Shown here piece after piece: positions 54,376 through 63,133 of a stretch of 64,000 nt of DNA. A program made the position numbers and the translations under genes. The DNA comes from Prosthecobacter sp. (GTDB lineage: Bacteria; Verrucomicrobiota; Verrucomicrobiia; Verrucomicrobiales; Verrucomicrobiaceae): assembly GCA_017853885.1 (NCBI GenBank), contig JAFMIR010000012.1:1-64000 (forward strand), in the 5' to 3' direction. Each line of letters starts with the position of its first letter. The stretch's first letter is position 1. The notes beneath the pieces are model-generated. The model saw nothing but the letters and a program-made list of their open reading frames with translations. It searched no databases and was not told the DNA's origin.

Positions 54376-55473
54376 TCACTTCGACAGCACCTCGACTTTG
54401 TGAACCGCTCCTCGCAGGTAAGGTTTCAAAGAATCGACGCTCAGTTGCTTCGACGCCTTCATATTGGCTTTGAGATGCGCGTTGAAAAACTGGAGCGTGG
54501 CGGCGCGAACGATCGGCTGGACGTCTTCTCGACTTGGCGCGGGCGTCGAGCGCCGCCCCGCGCCAGTGGAGTCGGTGAAATCGAGATGCTTCGCCTTGGT
54601 AAGCCAAATGAACTTGTGGGGTCCTGATGGCCATAGCGAAAATGCCTGAAGACGATTCTCCGCCGTGAGGCCATTTTGCTGGCGATCCTCAGTGCCGGAG
54701 ATGCCAAGCAAAGGCCGCTTCAACGAACCGAAGCTCTCGTGAATGAAGAATGGCTCGCCCACACCCTGAGGCGATAGCGCTACACCACATTTCACGCGAG
54801 AATCGAACAGATCGGGACCAAGCCCTTTGCCTGGCTCCACGCGTGGCGTGAGCCATTCGAGCGCGGGCCTCATGCCGCAGACGACCATCGTGGTGAAGGC
54901 TCCAAATGAATGGCCCATCACGCCGACCCGTTGCATGTCGAACTTTCCGCGGAGCTTTTCATGTGTCTGGTTCCATGTTTCAGCACAATCAATGGCAAAG
55001 CTCACATCCTTGGGCCTGGCGAGGACTTCATCGGCATCGTGGATCATCTCCTCTAGGTTTTTCATGAGCCGAAAGCCCTGTGTCATCCGCTCGCGATTGC
55101 TGCCAGTGTGCTCAAGGCAAAGCACCACATAACCATACGAAGCAAGGTGCTGTGCCTGCGCATAATGCGTATCCCAATCACCGCCTGCTCCGTGTGAAAG
55201 CACCACCACTGGAAATGGACCCGCAGTTTTTGGTAGATGCACTTTGATAGGAACTTTGCGTTCGATGCGCGTTGGGTCTGGGCGAACAAGTCGTGCAAAC
55301 AAACGCAGGCGGAGTCTGCCGGAAGCCTGAGAACCGCTGCGAGTGGCATCCGTGAGATGGGGGAAATCGATTGTCTGCACTACAAGTGGTCCACGCGCAG
55401 AAAAATCGGCAGCTGACAAAGCGGCCCTCGATGCCAACAGCAGTACGAGGCAGACAGTGATGGGAAATTTCAT
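54376..55473 (-). CDS. Secreted alpha/beta hydrolase (dienelactone hydrolase/PAF-acetylhydrolase-like)
   Basis: 365 residues from the ATG at 55473 (MKFPITVCLVLLLAS), the start of the signal peptide; the frame runs upstream 10 residues without signal character. VVVLSHGAGGDWDTHY gives the oxyanion region, and the nucleophile elbow is G187-H-S189-F-G-A. ISGTEDRQQNG fits the acid position. The pattern resembles the PAF-acetylhydrolase/dienelactone hydrolase group of secreted lipases and esterases. It follows the NagB-like gene by 16 bp in the carbohydrate-use operon. Confidence 0.8.
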   Translation of the reverse strand: MKFPITVCLVLLLASRAALSAADFSARGPLVVQTIDFPHLTDATRSGSQASGRLRLRLFARLVRPDPTRIERKVPIKVHLPKTAGPFPVVVLSHGAGGDWDTHYAQAQHLASYGYVVLCLEHTGSNRERMTQGFRLMKNLEEMIHDADEVLARPKDVSFAIDCAETWNQTHEKLRGKFDMQRVGVMGHSFGAFTTMVVCGMRPALEWLTPRVEPGKGLGPDLFDSRVKCGVALSPQGVGEPFFIHESFGSLKRPLLGISGTEDRQQNGLTAENRLQAFSLWPSGPHKFIWLTKAKHLDFTDSTGAGRRSTPAPSREDVQPIVRAATLQFFNAHLKANMKASKQLSVDSLKPYLRGAVHKVEVLSK

Positions 55474-55489
55474 GATCGTACACCTAGTT

Positions 55490-56428
55490 TCAATGCATCT
55501 CAATCATGCAGCTTCCCAAGCCGCCTCGGTAGTAGTTGAACTGAACGTTGGGATGGTCGGCGAGGAGAGACATAGGTACGGCGGAATCGGCGAGGCGTTT
55601 GGAGATCATGAGCGCGGTGAGGCGCTGACCGAGTGGGTTGTCATGCATGCCGGCCTGCCAGATGCTGACTTTTTCCGCCTGCCACGTTTCCTTGGGGCCA
55701 ACGGTGATGGCGGTCTTGGGCACGAGGGTGATGTTGCCACCGCCGGAGGTGCGGGCGTTTTGACTGAGCGTGATGGGATGCAGCTCGACGATGCGGGTGC
55801 CGAGCTTGCGATACTCGGCGGGCGGTGGTGGCTCGTTCTTCCACTTGCCGGAGCGGCGCAGCGGGTCGTTGAAGGCCCAGTGCTTGATGTCTCCCTGGCC
55901 GCCCTGCATCACGGCGCAGCGGATGCCGGAATTCCACGTCTTCACATAGCTGGCGATGTCAGACTTTGGGAAATGGAGTTGGGCCTCGGGCATGACGAGT
56001 TTCTTTTGGATGCGGTCAAAGCACAGCTCGCGATCGGCGCGCTCAAACGAGAGCGGATGGCTGGATGGCACCTCTTTCTGTGTGGCTTCATCATACCACT
56101 CGTCCATGCCCCAGAAGTGCGCGTGCTTCAGGCTAAGGCCGAGTTCATTGACGAGGCGGGCGACGAGTGGGAGCTGCTCGGTGGGGCCGATGGGGCCGCA
56201 GATGCCGACAGGATTATCCGCCGTGGCCTGCCTCCAAGCGTGGATGTATTCGAGCGCTTCAGCGAGGTAGAAATCCTCCAGCGTGTCATAAAAAACGATC
56301 TTGAATCCCGGCCGCGAGAGCTGACGCAGGTCGCGCTCGGTGAGACGCGCGGCGTCGGAGATGAGGTCGGAGTCGAGCGTGGTGTAATCCCACCAGTCGG
56401 GGGCGATGTGGCTGATTTTGCGTGGCAT
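55490..56428 (-). CDS. NagB/RpiA-fold isomerase, glucosamine-6-phosphate deaminase-like
   Basis: 312 residues, probably cytoplasmic. It matches the glucosamine-6-phosphate isomerase/6-phosphogluconolactonase fold: [13 protein letters not shown] (sugar-phosphate loop), FWGMDEW with D109-E110, and [14 protein letters not shown]. Genuine deaminases have GxxxDGHxAFNEP; here the segment has two extra residues before the His (H183) and AFNDP. Other residues such as [11 protein letters not shown] and PKTAITVG fit the family. It could interconvert an amino or keto sugar phosphate, but the altered loop makes a deaminase assignment uncertain. It lies 36 bp downstream of the Tat-exported oxidoreductase gene. 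Confidence 0.8.
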   Translation of the reverse strand: MPRKISHIAPDWWDYTTLDSDLISDAARLTERDLRQLSRPGFKIVFYDTLEDFYLAEALEYIHAWRQATADNPVGICGPIGPTEQLPLVARLVNELGLSLKHAHFWGMDEWYDEATQKEVPSSHPLSFERADRELCFDRIQKKLVMPEAQLHFPKSDIASYVKTWNSGIRCAVMQGGQGDIKHWAFNDPLRRSGKWKNEPPPPAEYRKLGTRIVELHPITLSQNARTSGGGNITLVPKTAITVGPKETWQAEKVSIWQAGMHDNPLGQRLTALMISKRLADSAVPMSLLADHPNVQFNYYRGGLGSCMIEMH

Positions 56429-56464
56429 GGATGAGGGATGGGGTGAAGCGTGAGAGGTGGATGA

Positions 56465-57877
56465 TCAGGCGAGTTCCCAGCCGGGACGACGGGGGGCTTT
56501 GATGAGAGGATCTGCGGCATCAAGGCCGATGGCTTTCATGCCGGCCGAATCCCAGCGGACGGGTTTGTTCAGACGCTGCGAGAGCACGCCGAGCAGCACA
56601 ATCTCCGTGAGCTGCGCTCCGTAGTCGAAGGGGCAAGCGGCGGGTTCACCACCTTTGCAGGCATCAATCCAGTCGCGATGATGGCCATTGGATCGCTTCA
56701 GGCGAGGCTCCGGTTTGACAAAGGTGGCACGGCGTTCGGCGGGGAAAAGCCGTGGTGCGCCGCCGTTGCCATCCGTTTGAATGACCCCTTTGTCACCAAG
56801 GTAAAGGGAGCCCCTGCTCGGATGAGTGACAGCTCCCATGGACTCCACCTGCGCGGGCTTCATGCCACCGCTATACCAAGTGAGCTTCACAGCCTGACGC
56901 TTGGCCGTGGCGGGGAAGTGATAATGCACCAGCGAGCCATAGGGGGCGATGTCACTATTGGAAAAGCCAACACCGTAACCCTCGACAAGGCTGGGCTCAT
57001 ACAGGTCCAGCGCCCGCACGGCGCTGTTCATGTCATGGGTGCCAAAGTCACCGAGGCCCGAGTTGCCAAAGGCCCAAAAGTCACGCCAGGAGAAGGGATG
57101 GTAAGCGGGATGGTAGGCCCGTTCGGCGACGGGTCCGAGCCAGAGATCCCAGTTCAGTCCGGCGGGTTTCGCAGGTGTGTCTGTGGGGTAGCCGCGGAGG
57201 GTGTAGTTGTAGCGCGTGGCGGGCACCCAGACGTGGACTTCGTGGACGTTACCAATGGCTCCTGCCTGGAGGTATTCGATGGTCTCACGCGTGCCGATCG
57301 AGGAATGCCCCTGGCTCCCCATCTGGGTGGCGACGCCGGTTTCTTTGGCCACCCGGGCGACCTGCCGTGCTTCCCAGATGTTGTGCGTAAGCGGCTTCTC
57401 ACAATACACATGCTTCCCGGCCCGCATGGACTGGATGGAAATGAAGGCATGGGTGTGATCCGGCGTGGCGATGAGCACCGCATCGATGTCTTTTTCACGC
57501 TCCAACATGATGCGGAAGTCCTCATAAACCGCACATCGGTAGTTCGGCGTCTTTTCGGAGTAATGCTTCTCGATCATGCCCTGAGTGGGCAGCCTGCCTG
57601 CCATGTCCTTGTAATAGGAAAAGGATTCTTTGGGGTCATAGGCCTCGGCGGTGTCCGCCACGGCAATGACCTGCACATCATCGAGTTGGAAGAGATTCTT
57701 GAGATTGGAATGCCCCTGCCCACCCGCGCCGATGAGGGCAATGTTCACCTTTTCGCTAGGTGGCACAAAGCGAGGACCACCAAGCACATGACGAGGCACG
57801 ATGTTGAACGAGGCCACGGTGGCCGCCGCTGTTTGGAGAAACCGACGACGAGGGAGCGGGGTGGATGCGATGCTCAT
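56465..57877 (-). CDS. Tat-exported Gfo/Idh/MocA-family oxidoreductase
   Basis: 470 residues with a twin-arginine signal LPRRRFLQTAAAT (about 8-20). The Rossmann motif is IALIGAGGQGHSN and the catalytic Lys motif is YCEKPLTHN. The C-terminal domain includes HDMNSAVRALDLYEP and GDFGTHD. The export signal and length mark it as the periplasmic PVC type, which acts on sugars or glycosides with tightly bound NAD(P) in some members. It precedes the NagB-like gene by 36 bp and follows the cytoplasmic Gfo/Idh gene by 57 bp. Confidence 0.9.
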   Translation of the reverse strand: MSIASTPLPRRRFLQTAAATVASFNIVPRHVLGGPRFVPPSEKVNIALIGAGGQGHSNLKNLFQLDDVQVIAVADTAEAYDPKESFSYYKDMAGRLPTQGMIEKHYSEKTPNYRCAVYEDFRIMLEREKDIDAVLIATPDHTHAFISIQSMRAGKHVYCEKPLTHNIWEARQVARVAKETGVATQMGSQGHSSIGTRETIEYLQAGAIGNVHEVHVWVPATRYNYTLRGYPTDTPAKPAGLNWDLWLGPVAERAYHPAYHPFSWRDFWAFGNSGLGDFGTHDMNSAVRALDLYEPSLVEGYGVGFSNSDIAPYGSLVHYHFPATAKRQAVKLTWYSGGMKPAQVESMGAVTHPSRGSLYLGDKGVIQTDGNGGAPRLFPAERRATFVKPEPRLKRSNGHHRDWIDACKGGEPAACPFDYGAQLTEIVLLGVLSQRLNKPVRWDSAGMKAIGLDAADPLIKAPRRPGWELA

Positions 57878-57934
57878 GAGTTTGAATAGGCAAATGGAGT
57901 TCAGTGGATTTCGGTTACAGAAACTTTGAGCACT

Positions 57935-58969
57935 TCAACTGAGCTTCACCACCGCGCCGCCTGATGCCGCGCTTTGGTCGGCGGCGAAGATGACCTCGAA
58001 GGTGCGCAGGGCTTCTTTGAAGCTGGTCTGCGGCATATCCTTGCCCTCATCAAGCGCATCAAAGAAGAGCTGGAACTGCGTCTGATACGGATGGTCGTGG
58101 ACATCACCGGAGTCGGCGAGTTGCACGGAGAGCTTGCTCCAGTGGGCCTTGTCGGTCTTCAGCTTCATGGAGTGAAACTTGTCATCCAGAAGGCTGCCCT
58201 GACTGCCGACGAGATGGGTGTGCAGGTAGTAGGGCTGGAGGCAGTCCACGATGGCGGCGCACTTGCCCACGGCTCCGTTTTTAAAACGCACCAGTGTCAC
58301 CGAGGACGTGTCGTATTCATAGGGCGCAAAGATTTCACTCTTCGATTTCGTGCTGAAACTGCTGACGCTCTCCACCTCGCCAGGCATGCACATGAGCAGG
58401 CAATCGAGCGCGTGGCAGCCTGCCGTAAGCAGCGCACTGCCGCCGTCCTTCTTGCCGGTGTTCCAGCGGAACTGCCCATACCATGGGCCGATGCCGTGGT
58501 AATAATCCACCTCGCCATAATGCAGATCACCGAGCAGGCCTTCCGCCAGCATGGCCCGCGTGGCGATCATCTGCCCGGAGAAGCGCAGTTCAAAGCACAC
58601 GCAGCCCTTCACACCGTTCGCCTCCGCCGCTGAGACAATCGCACGCACTTCATGCAGAGAGTTCGCCATCGGCTTTTCCAGAATGATGTGCTTCCCGGCC
58701 TGCGCCGCCGCAATGGCCTGAGCACTATGCTGGCTGGGAAAACTCGTGATGTCCACGATGTGGATGTCCGGGTCTGCCAGCAATGCCTCGACACTTTGAT
58801 AAGCCTTGATGTTGCCACCGTGCTTGGCGCTGAGTTCCGCACTGTCGAGCGGACGTGAGGAGTAGATGGCGGTGACTTGCGCCTGCTTGCTCGCATTGAT
58901 GGCGTCGATGTGCGCGGTGGCCGCCCAGCCGTAGCCGATGATACCGACGTTGTATTTTGGGGTGTTCAT
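57935..58969 (-). CDS. Gfo/Idh/MocA-family oxidoreductase (cytoplasmic)
   Basis: 344 residues from the ATG at 58969 (MNTPKYNVGIIGYGWAA), chosen because the Rossmann strand starts there; the open frame continues upstream without family character. Dinucleotide motif GIIGYGWAATAH and catalytic Lys in ILEKPMANS. The C-terminal domain carries GGSALLTAGCHALDCLLM. It would oxidise a sugar, sugar acid or inositol with NAD(P). It sits 31 bp after the PfkB kinase gene and 57 bp before the exported Gfo/Idh gene. Confidence 0.92.
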   Translation of the reverse strand: MNTPKYNVGIIGYGWAATAHIDAINASKQAQVTAIYSSRPLDSAELSAKHGGNIKAYQSVEALLADPDIHIVDITSFPSQHSAQAIAAAQAGKHIILEKPMANSLHEVRAIVSAAEANGVKGCVCFELRFSGQMIATRAMLAEGLLGDLHYGEVDYYHGIGPWYGQFRWNTGKKDGGSALLTAGCHALDCLLMCMPGEVESVSSFSTKSKSEIFAPYEYDTSSVTLVRFKNGAVGKCAAIVDCLQPYYLHTHLVGSQGSLLDDKFHSMKLKTDKAHWSKLSVQLADSGDVHDHPYQTQFQLFFDALDEGKDMPQTSFKEALRTFEVIFAADQSAASGGAVVKLS

Positions 58970-59000
58970 GATGTGGGGATGATGATGGTGACAAGTTGTT

Positions 59001-60023
59001 TCAGGTGGGGGAGCCGAAGGCCCCAAAACCAAAGCGATCCGCGAGGTTGAGGCATTCGTGGACGGGTAGCACGGCGTTGGAGGGTGTTGGATCCGCCAGT
59101 GATGCAGCAGCAGCGCAGACAGCGAGGCGCAGACGCCGCTCCAGCGACCAATGCTCGTGCAGTCCGTAGAGCAGGCCGGCGGCGAAAGCATCCCCTGCCC
59201 CCGTGGCACCCTGGCAGTAGCCTGCGGGCAGCTTTAACGAGGGCTGGATGCGATGCTCGCCCTCCCGCGTGGCGGCGACGGCTCCACGCTCGGTGTGGAT
59301 CGTCACACTGCGCAGCACACCGGCCACGAGCAACTGCCTCGCTGCGTCAAGCAGCGCGGCAGGATTGTCCGCGATAAGCGTGCCGCGCAGCACGCGAGAT
59401 GCCTCCACTTCATTCAGCACGAGGTGGTCGGTAAAGGGCAGGGCGCTCAAGACAATCTCACGAAACTGCGAATGCTCCGCACTCACGAGATCCACGCAGG
59501 TTTCCAATCCTGCGGCCTTGGCGGCGGCCAGCAGATTGGCCGCTCGCGTCTGGCCGTGGGAGTCGAACGAATCCAGCCTGTCGAGCAAGAGAAGATAACC
59601 GAGGTGAAACAAACGGGCTTGGCTCTCCGCGAAGTTGCAGTGAATCACGTCGAACTGCGCATTCGCACCGCGATGATGAAAAAACGTGCGCCTGCCGCTG
59701 TCCTGCACCGTCATGGCATCTGTGTAGGAAGTCGTCCTCTCGCGCGTGCTGCGCAACTGGCTGACATCAATGCCATGCACCGTCAGATCATGCCTGATCC
59801 AGCGTCCGTTTTCGTCATCTCCTACGAGTCCACACGCGGCGAGCGGGAAGCCGGCCTTCATCGCAGCGAGATCCTTCAGCACATTGTATGGGCCACCGCC
59901 GTTGGATTGCGATTCGCTGAGGATGTTCGCCAGCATGTCCTGCTGCGGCCAGGCGTCGATCATCTTCACATGATCCACGATGAAGTTTCCGGCGGCTAGA
60001 ATGCCTTTGCGTTGCGTGCTCAT
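59001..60023 (-). CDS. PfkB-family sugar kinase
   Basis: 340 residues from the ATG at 60023 (MSTQRKGILAAGNFIVDH). PfkB signatures: SNGGGPYNVLKDLAAM as the substrate-binding turn and GATGAGDAFAAGLL with catalytic D278. Length and pattern fit ribokinase-like kinases. It phosphorylates a sugar, sugar acid or similar compound made by the Gfo/Idh enzymes in the same operon. The product would then go to the adjacent class I aldolase. Substrate not predictable. Confidence 0.9.
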   Translation of the reverse strand: MSTQRKGILAAGNFIVDHVKMIDAWPQQDMLANILSESQSNGGGPYNVLKDLAAMKAGFPLAACGLVGDDENGRWIRHDLTVHGIDVSQLRSTRERTTSYTDAMTVQDSGRRTFFHHRGANAQFDVIHCNFAESQARLFHLGYLLLLDRLDSFDSHGQTRAANLLAAAKAAGLETCVDLVSAEHSQFREIVLSALPFTDHLVLNEVEASRVLRGTLIADNPAALLDAARQLLVAGVLRSVTIHTERGAVAATREGEHRIQPSLKLPAGYCQGATGAGDAFAAGLLYGLHEHWSLERRLRLAVCAAAASLADPTPSNAVLPVHECLNLADRFGFGAFGSPT

Positions 60024-60036
60024 GGTGGGTGACGGA

Positions 60037-61158
60037 TCAAAGGTTGACCACTGTGCCCGTTCGCTGGGACTGCAGTGCTGCGGCAAAGAGTTCGTGCGTG
60101 ACGAGCGCTTCCTGCGGTGTGGCGCAGCCGAAGCGGCCCTCCAGCAGTCCTTCACGCTCCATCAGATACGCGGCCCACATTTGCTGGATTACATCCGGGA
60201 AACCGGGCTCGAAAATGCCACCCGTGACGGTCTTAAAGGGCGTGCCGAAGCCTAGATCCGTGCGTTTCCACCACTGCTCCTTGTCTCGCTCAAAGATCCA
60301 CAGCGTCTTTGGCTCCGCCGTGCTGTATCGCACGCCGCCCTGGGTGCCGAGAATCTCGATGAACCAGGTGTTGGTGGCTCCTGGAGCCAGGCGCTTCATC
60401 TCCAGACGCAGCGGCGCCGCCTCGCCTGAGATGGTCGTCCAAGTATGCAGCAGTGCATTGTCCCAGGTATCGCAATCGATCTGACCGCCTTTGCCATTCG
60501 GGCGCTGGGCATAGCCTTTTTGCAGTTGGGCAAAAACCCGCTCAGGCTTCCAGCCCAAACGCAGCGGCAGATGGCAGGCGTGCATGCCGAGATCATTAAG
60601 CACGCCCCCCTCACCGCAGGTGGCATTGAGACGCTTCCAATTCGCGGGTTTCGTGGGATCGAGGTCACTGCTGTGATGGAAACCAGATATCACTTCCAAA
60701 ACACGGCCAATGGCTCCCTTGCGTGCGATTTCAAAAGCCCGCTGCGCACCCGGAAAAAACGGCATCTCCGAGCTGCAACGCACAAAGCGGCCACTGGCTT
60801 CCGTGGCTTGCACGATGCGCCGTGCTGAGGCGAGGTCGATACCGAAAGGCTTCTCTGCGAAGAGGTCTTTGCCTGCAGCCAGCACATCGAGATAGAGCTT
60901 CTCATGCAGATGATGCGGCACGGCCACATACACCACGTGGATGGCCGGGTTTGCCAGCAGCTCATGGTAGTCGGTGGTCCTCTGCTCGCAGGAGGGGATG
61001 CAGTCAAACCATGCCAGTGTGGCCGGATTCAAATCCGCAACCGCCGTGAGCACCGGGCGCACCGTCACGTCGGTGAGTGCACACCAACGCGCAAACGCGC
61101 TGGCCATTTCGCGACCCATGAGGCCGCCGCCGATGATGCCGATGTGGATGTCTTTCAT
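60037..61158 (-). CDS. Gfo/Idh/MocA-family oxidoreductase (third copy)
   Basis: 373 residues from the ATG at 61158 (MKDIHIGIIGGGLMG); the TTG two codons earlier is less likely. Nucleotide motif GIIGGGLMGREMA and catalytic Lys in FAEKPFGIDLA. The C-terminal domain includes GGVLNDLGMHACHLPLRLG. It is 2 bp downstream of the aldolase stop and 13 bp upstream of the PfkB start. With the other two copies it suggests successive oxidation, or oxidation and reduction, of a sugar. Confidence 0.92.
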   Translation of the reverse strand: MKDIHIGIIGGGLMGREMASAFARWCALTDVTVRPVLTAVADLNPATLAWFDCIPSCEQRTTDYHELLANPAIHVVYVAVPHHLHEKLYLDVLAAGKDLFAEKPFGIDLASARRIVQATEASGRFVRCSSEMPFFPGAQRAFEIARKGAIGRVLEVISGFHHSSDLDPTKPANWKRLNATCGEGGVLNDLGMHACHLPLRLGWKPERVFAQLQKGYAQRPNGKGGQIDCDTWDNALLHTWTTISGEAAPLRLEMKRLAPGATNTWFIEILGTQGGVRYSTAEPKTLWIFERDKEQWWKRTDLGFGTPFKTVTGGIFEPGFPDVIQQMWAAYLMEREGLLEGRFGCATPQEALVTHELFAAALQSQRTGTVVNL

Positions 61159-61160
61159 GA

Positions 61161-61988
61161 TCAAATCAAGGTGAGCGCTTCATCCACACCCGCGTTTTGG
61201 TGGACCATCGCCATCAGCGCCTGGGTAATACCCTTCGGATTCGGATGCTGGATCACATTGCGGCCATACACGATGCCCGCCGCACCTTGGGCTAGCAGCC
61301 CCTGCGTGCGCTCCAAGATTTCGCGGTCACTCACCCGTCCACCTCCGCGCACCAGCACGGGAATGCCCGATGCTGCCTCGATCACCTTGTGATAACGCGA
61401 GACATCATCCGTGGGGTCAGCCTTCACAATATCGGCCCCCAGCTCCACCGCTTGACGCACCAGGTAAGTGATGGCGGTTTCATCTCCGTTCACCATGTAG
61501 CCGCCCGCTTTAGCATTCGGCTGAAACACCAGCGGCTCGATCATCATCGGCATCCCATAATAATCGGCTTGGGGCTTAAGGCGGAGAATGTTTTCCACGC
61601 ACTGACCATGCACCTCCGGCGCACCTGGGATCTGGAACAGATTCACGCAGACACAGGCCGCATCATAGCGCACCGCTTGGAGCATCGTCTCCTCGATCAT
61701 GAGGCTGAAGCGAGCGCTGGGGAGTTCCTTGCCGTAGATGTTCGCCACATCCGTGCGCAGCACCAGCGAGGGTTTGAAGCGGTCGGGAATCTCCTGCAAA
61801 TGCCGAGCCATGCCCAGCGTAAGCTGGATGGCATCCGGTGCCGCATCCACCAGCGTCTGGATGACCTGACGCATGTCCTCGATGCCCTGAAGAAATCCGG
61901 GTTGATTGAAGAAGCCATGATCCACGGCCACATCAAAGCAGCGGCTGGACTGGGGGTTGAAGAGACGATTCAGACGGAACTGTTTCAT
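61161..61988 (-). CDS. Class I aldolase of the DeoC/FbaB (DhnA) family
   Basis: 275 residues. The Schiff-base Lys is K189 in GADIVKADPTDD; DVAVDHGFF is the N-terminal active-site strand and VLVRGGGRVSD the phosphate-binding segment. The family includes class I fructose-bisphosphate aldolases and LsrF-type thiolases. In this operon a phosphorylated sugar from the PfkB kinase is the natural substrate, cleaved to dihydroxyacetone phosphate or similar. It is the first enzyme gene after the regulator, 101 bp away. Confidence 0.88.
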   Translation of the reverse strand: MKQFRLNRLFNPQSSRCFDVAVDHGFFNQPGFLQGIEDMRQVIQTLVDAAPDAIQLTLGMARHLQEIPDRFKPSLVLRTDVANIYGKELPSARFSLMIEETMLQAVRYDAACVCVNLFQIPGAPEVHGQCVENILRLKPQADYYGMPMMIEPLVFQPNAKAGGYMVNGDETAITYLVRQAVELGADIVKADPTDDVSRYHKVIEAASGIPVLVRGGGRVSDREILERTQGLLAQGAAGIVYGRNVIQHPNPKGITQALMAMVHQNAGVDEALTLI

Positions 61989-62089
61989 GAGACTGAAGCC
62001 TGCGCGATGCTTTGCCTCATGTCATTCGATCCATCATCGCTAAATTCGGCGAAATAGACTCTTTTTCCGGCGTCTTGCCGTCCGCGGGG
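61989..62089 (-). promoter_or_regulatory. Probable operator/promoter of the aldolase-led operon
   Basis: 101 bp between the AraC gene and the aldolase gene, both minus strand. The stretch 62036-62068 is AT-rich (CTAAATTCGGCGAAATAGAC region) and could contain a promoter and the AraC binding half-sites. No certain hexamer pair or direct repeat is visible. Confidence 0.3.
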
Positions 62090-62959
62090 TCATTCCTGAT
62101 TCCGCACCGCTTTACGGTAAGTCAGAGGAGAGCGTCGCTGGTGCCTTTGAAACTGCCTCTGGAAATGGGCCTCGTTGGGATAACCACACTCTACCGCGAT
62201 TTGGCTCACTGTCTGATCGGTCTCCGCCAGCAGTCGGCAGGCACGCGCGATGCGCAGCTCATTCACATACTGTGGCACTGTGCGACTGGTGCATTTTTTG
62301 AACAAGCGGCTGAAAGCGCTCTCACTCAAGCCGGTCTTCGCGGCAAGCTCCGAGACGAAAAACGGCTCGCTCAAATTGGCCTCGATGTGCGCCGTTACCT
62401 TGCCGATGCGGTCCGAAGAGGTCGCACCAATCGCGGCATCAAAACCCGGCGAGGCGATTTCACGCAGCTCTTTGGAGCCGGAAAGATCGTGGAGCAGTTC
62501 AAGCAGGAGAATCACTCGCGGCAGCCCCTTCGTTCTAACAATCCGCTCAAGCATCCGAATCGCGCGGCGGCGGGTCGCTCCTCGAATCTCCAAACCCAAA
62601 CGGGCACGTTGAAACAAACGCCGCAAACCTCTCATCGAGGGATGCAGCAGGGAATCAGGGCCGAGTATATGGGGCATGAACTGCACCACGATAGCCTCCA
62701 AGTTTTTTGAAACGCGGCCGGCACTGCGGTCGTTGCGGAAATCATGCGGCAGGTCCGATCCCAGCAGCACCAGATCACCCGGTGACAGCGGCGTGAGGCT
62801 GTCCCCTACCCAGCGCTCCGTGCCGCCACGCTTCACGAGCGTGATTTCCATCTCTGGATGATGATGCCAGACGCAGCCAAAATCCACCCCACGCACGATC
62901 TCGCAAGCCACCAGTTCTGTGGCTGCCATAGGAGATTGTTTTTCAAGAGTGAGTTTCAT
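62090..62959 (-). CDS. AraC-family transcriptional regulator with cupin sensor domain
   Basis: 289 residues from the ATG at 62959 (MKLTLEKQSPMAA). The N-terminal cupin sensor has VWHHHPEMEITLVKRG, LSPGDLVLLGSDLPH. The C-terminal domain has two helix-turn-helix motifs: FVSELAAKTGLSESAFSRLFK and VSQIAVECGYPNEAHFQRQF, with the AraC ending RRSPLTYRKAVR. It presumably senses the sugar of the operon it precedes and activates it. The start overlaps the stop of an upstream truncated esterase fragment as ATGA. Confidence 0.93.
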   Translation of the reverse strand: MKLTLEKQSPMAATELVACEIVRGVDFGCVWHHHPEMEITLVKRGGTERWVGDSLTPLSPGDLVLLGSDLPHDFRNDRSAGRVSKNLEAIVVQFMPHILGPDSLLHPSMRGLRRLFQRARLGLEIRGATRRRAIRMLERIVRTKGLPRVILLLELLHDLSGSKELREIASPGFDAAIGATSSDRIGKVTAHIEANLSEPFFVSELAAKTGLSESAFSRLFKKCTSRTVPQYVNELRIARACRLLAETDQTVSQIAVECGYPNEAHFQRQFQRHQRRSPLTYRKAVRNQE

Positions 62960-63129
62960 TCGTGGATCAGGCTGACGTTTGCAGGCGGCATGCACCCATC
63001 GTCAGAGAGCTCTGCGGCCTTGCCATAGCCTTCCGTGTTCGAATGACCGGAAAGGATGAGCACCAACGCTGGTTCTGCTGCGGGCAAAAGAGTCAGCGAG
63101 GCGAGCAGGAGACAGAGAAAGCATTTCAT
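62956..63129 (-). pseudogene. Truncated SASA-type (sialate O-acetylesterase-like) esterase fragment
   Basis: 57 codons from the ATG at 63129 (MKCFLCLLLASLTLLP), with a signal peptide, then LVLILSGHSNTEGYG, which resembles block I of SGNH/SASA esterases (GQSNMEGxG in intact members). The Gln is changed to His, and a stop follows within 26 residues, so the catalytic domain is missing. It is probably a remnant of an acetyl-esterase gene that formerly belonged to this locus. Its stop overlaps the AraC start (62956-62959), so the remnant may now act as a translated leader of the regulator. It might alternatively be a real small secreted protein. Confidence 0.6.
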
Positions 63130-63133
63130 GAAT

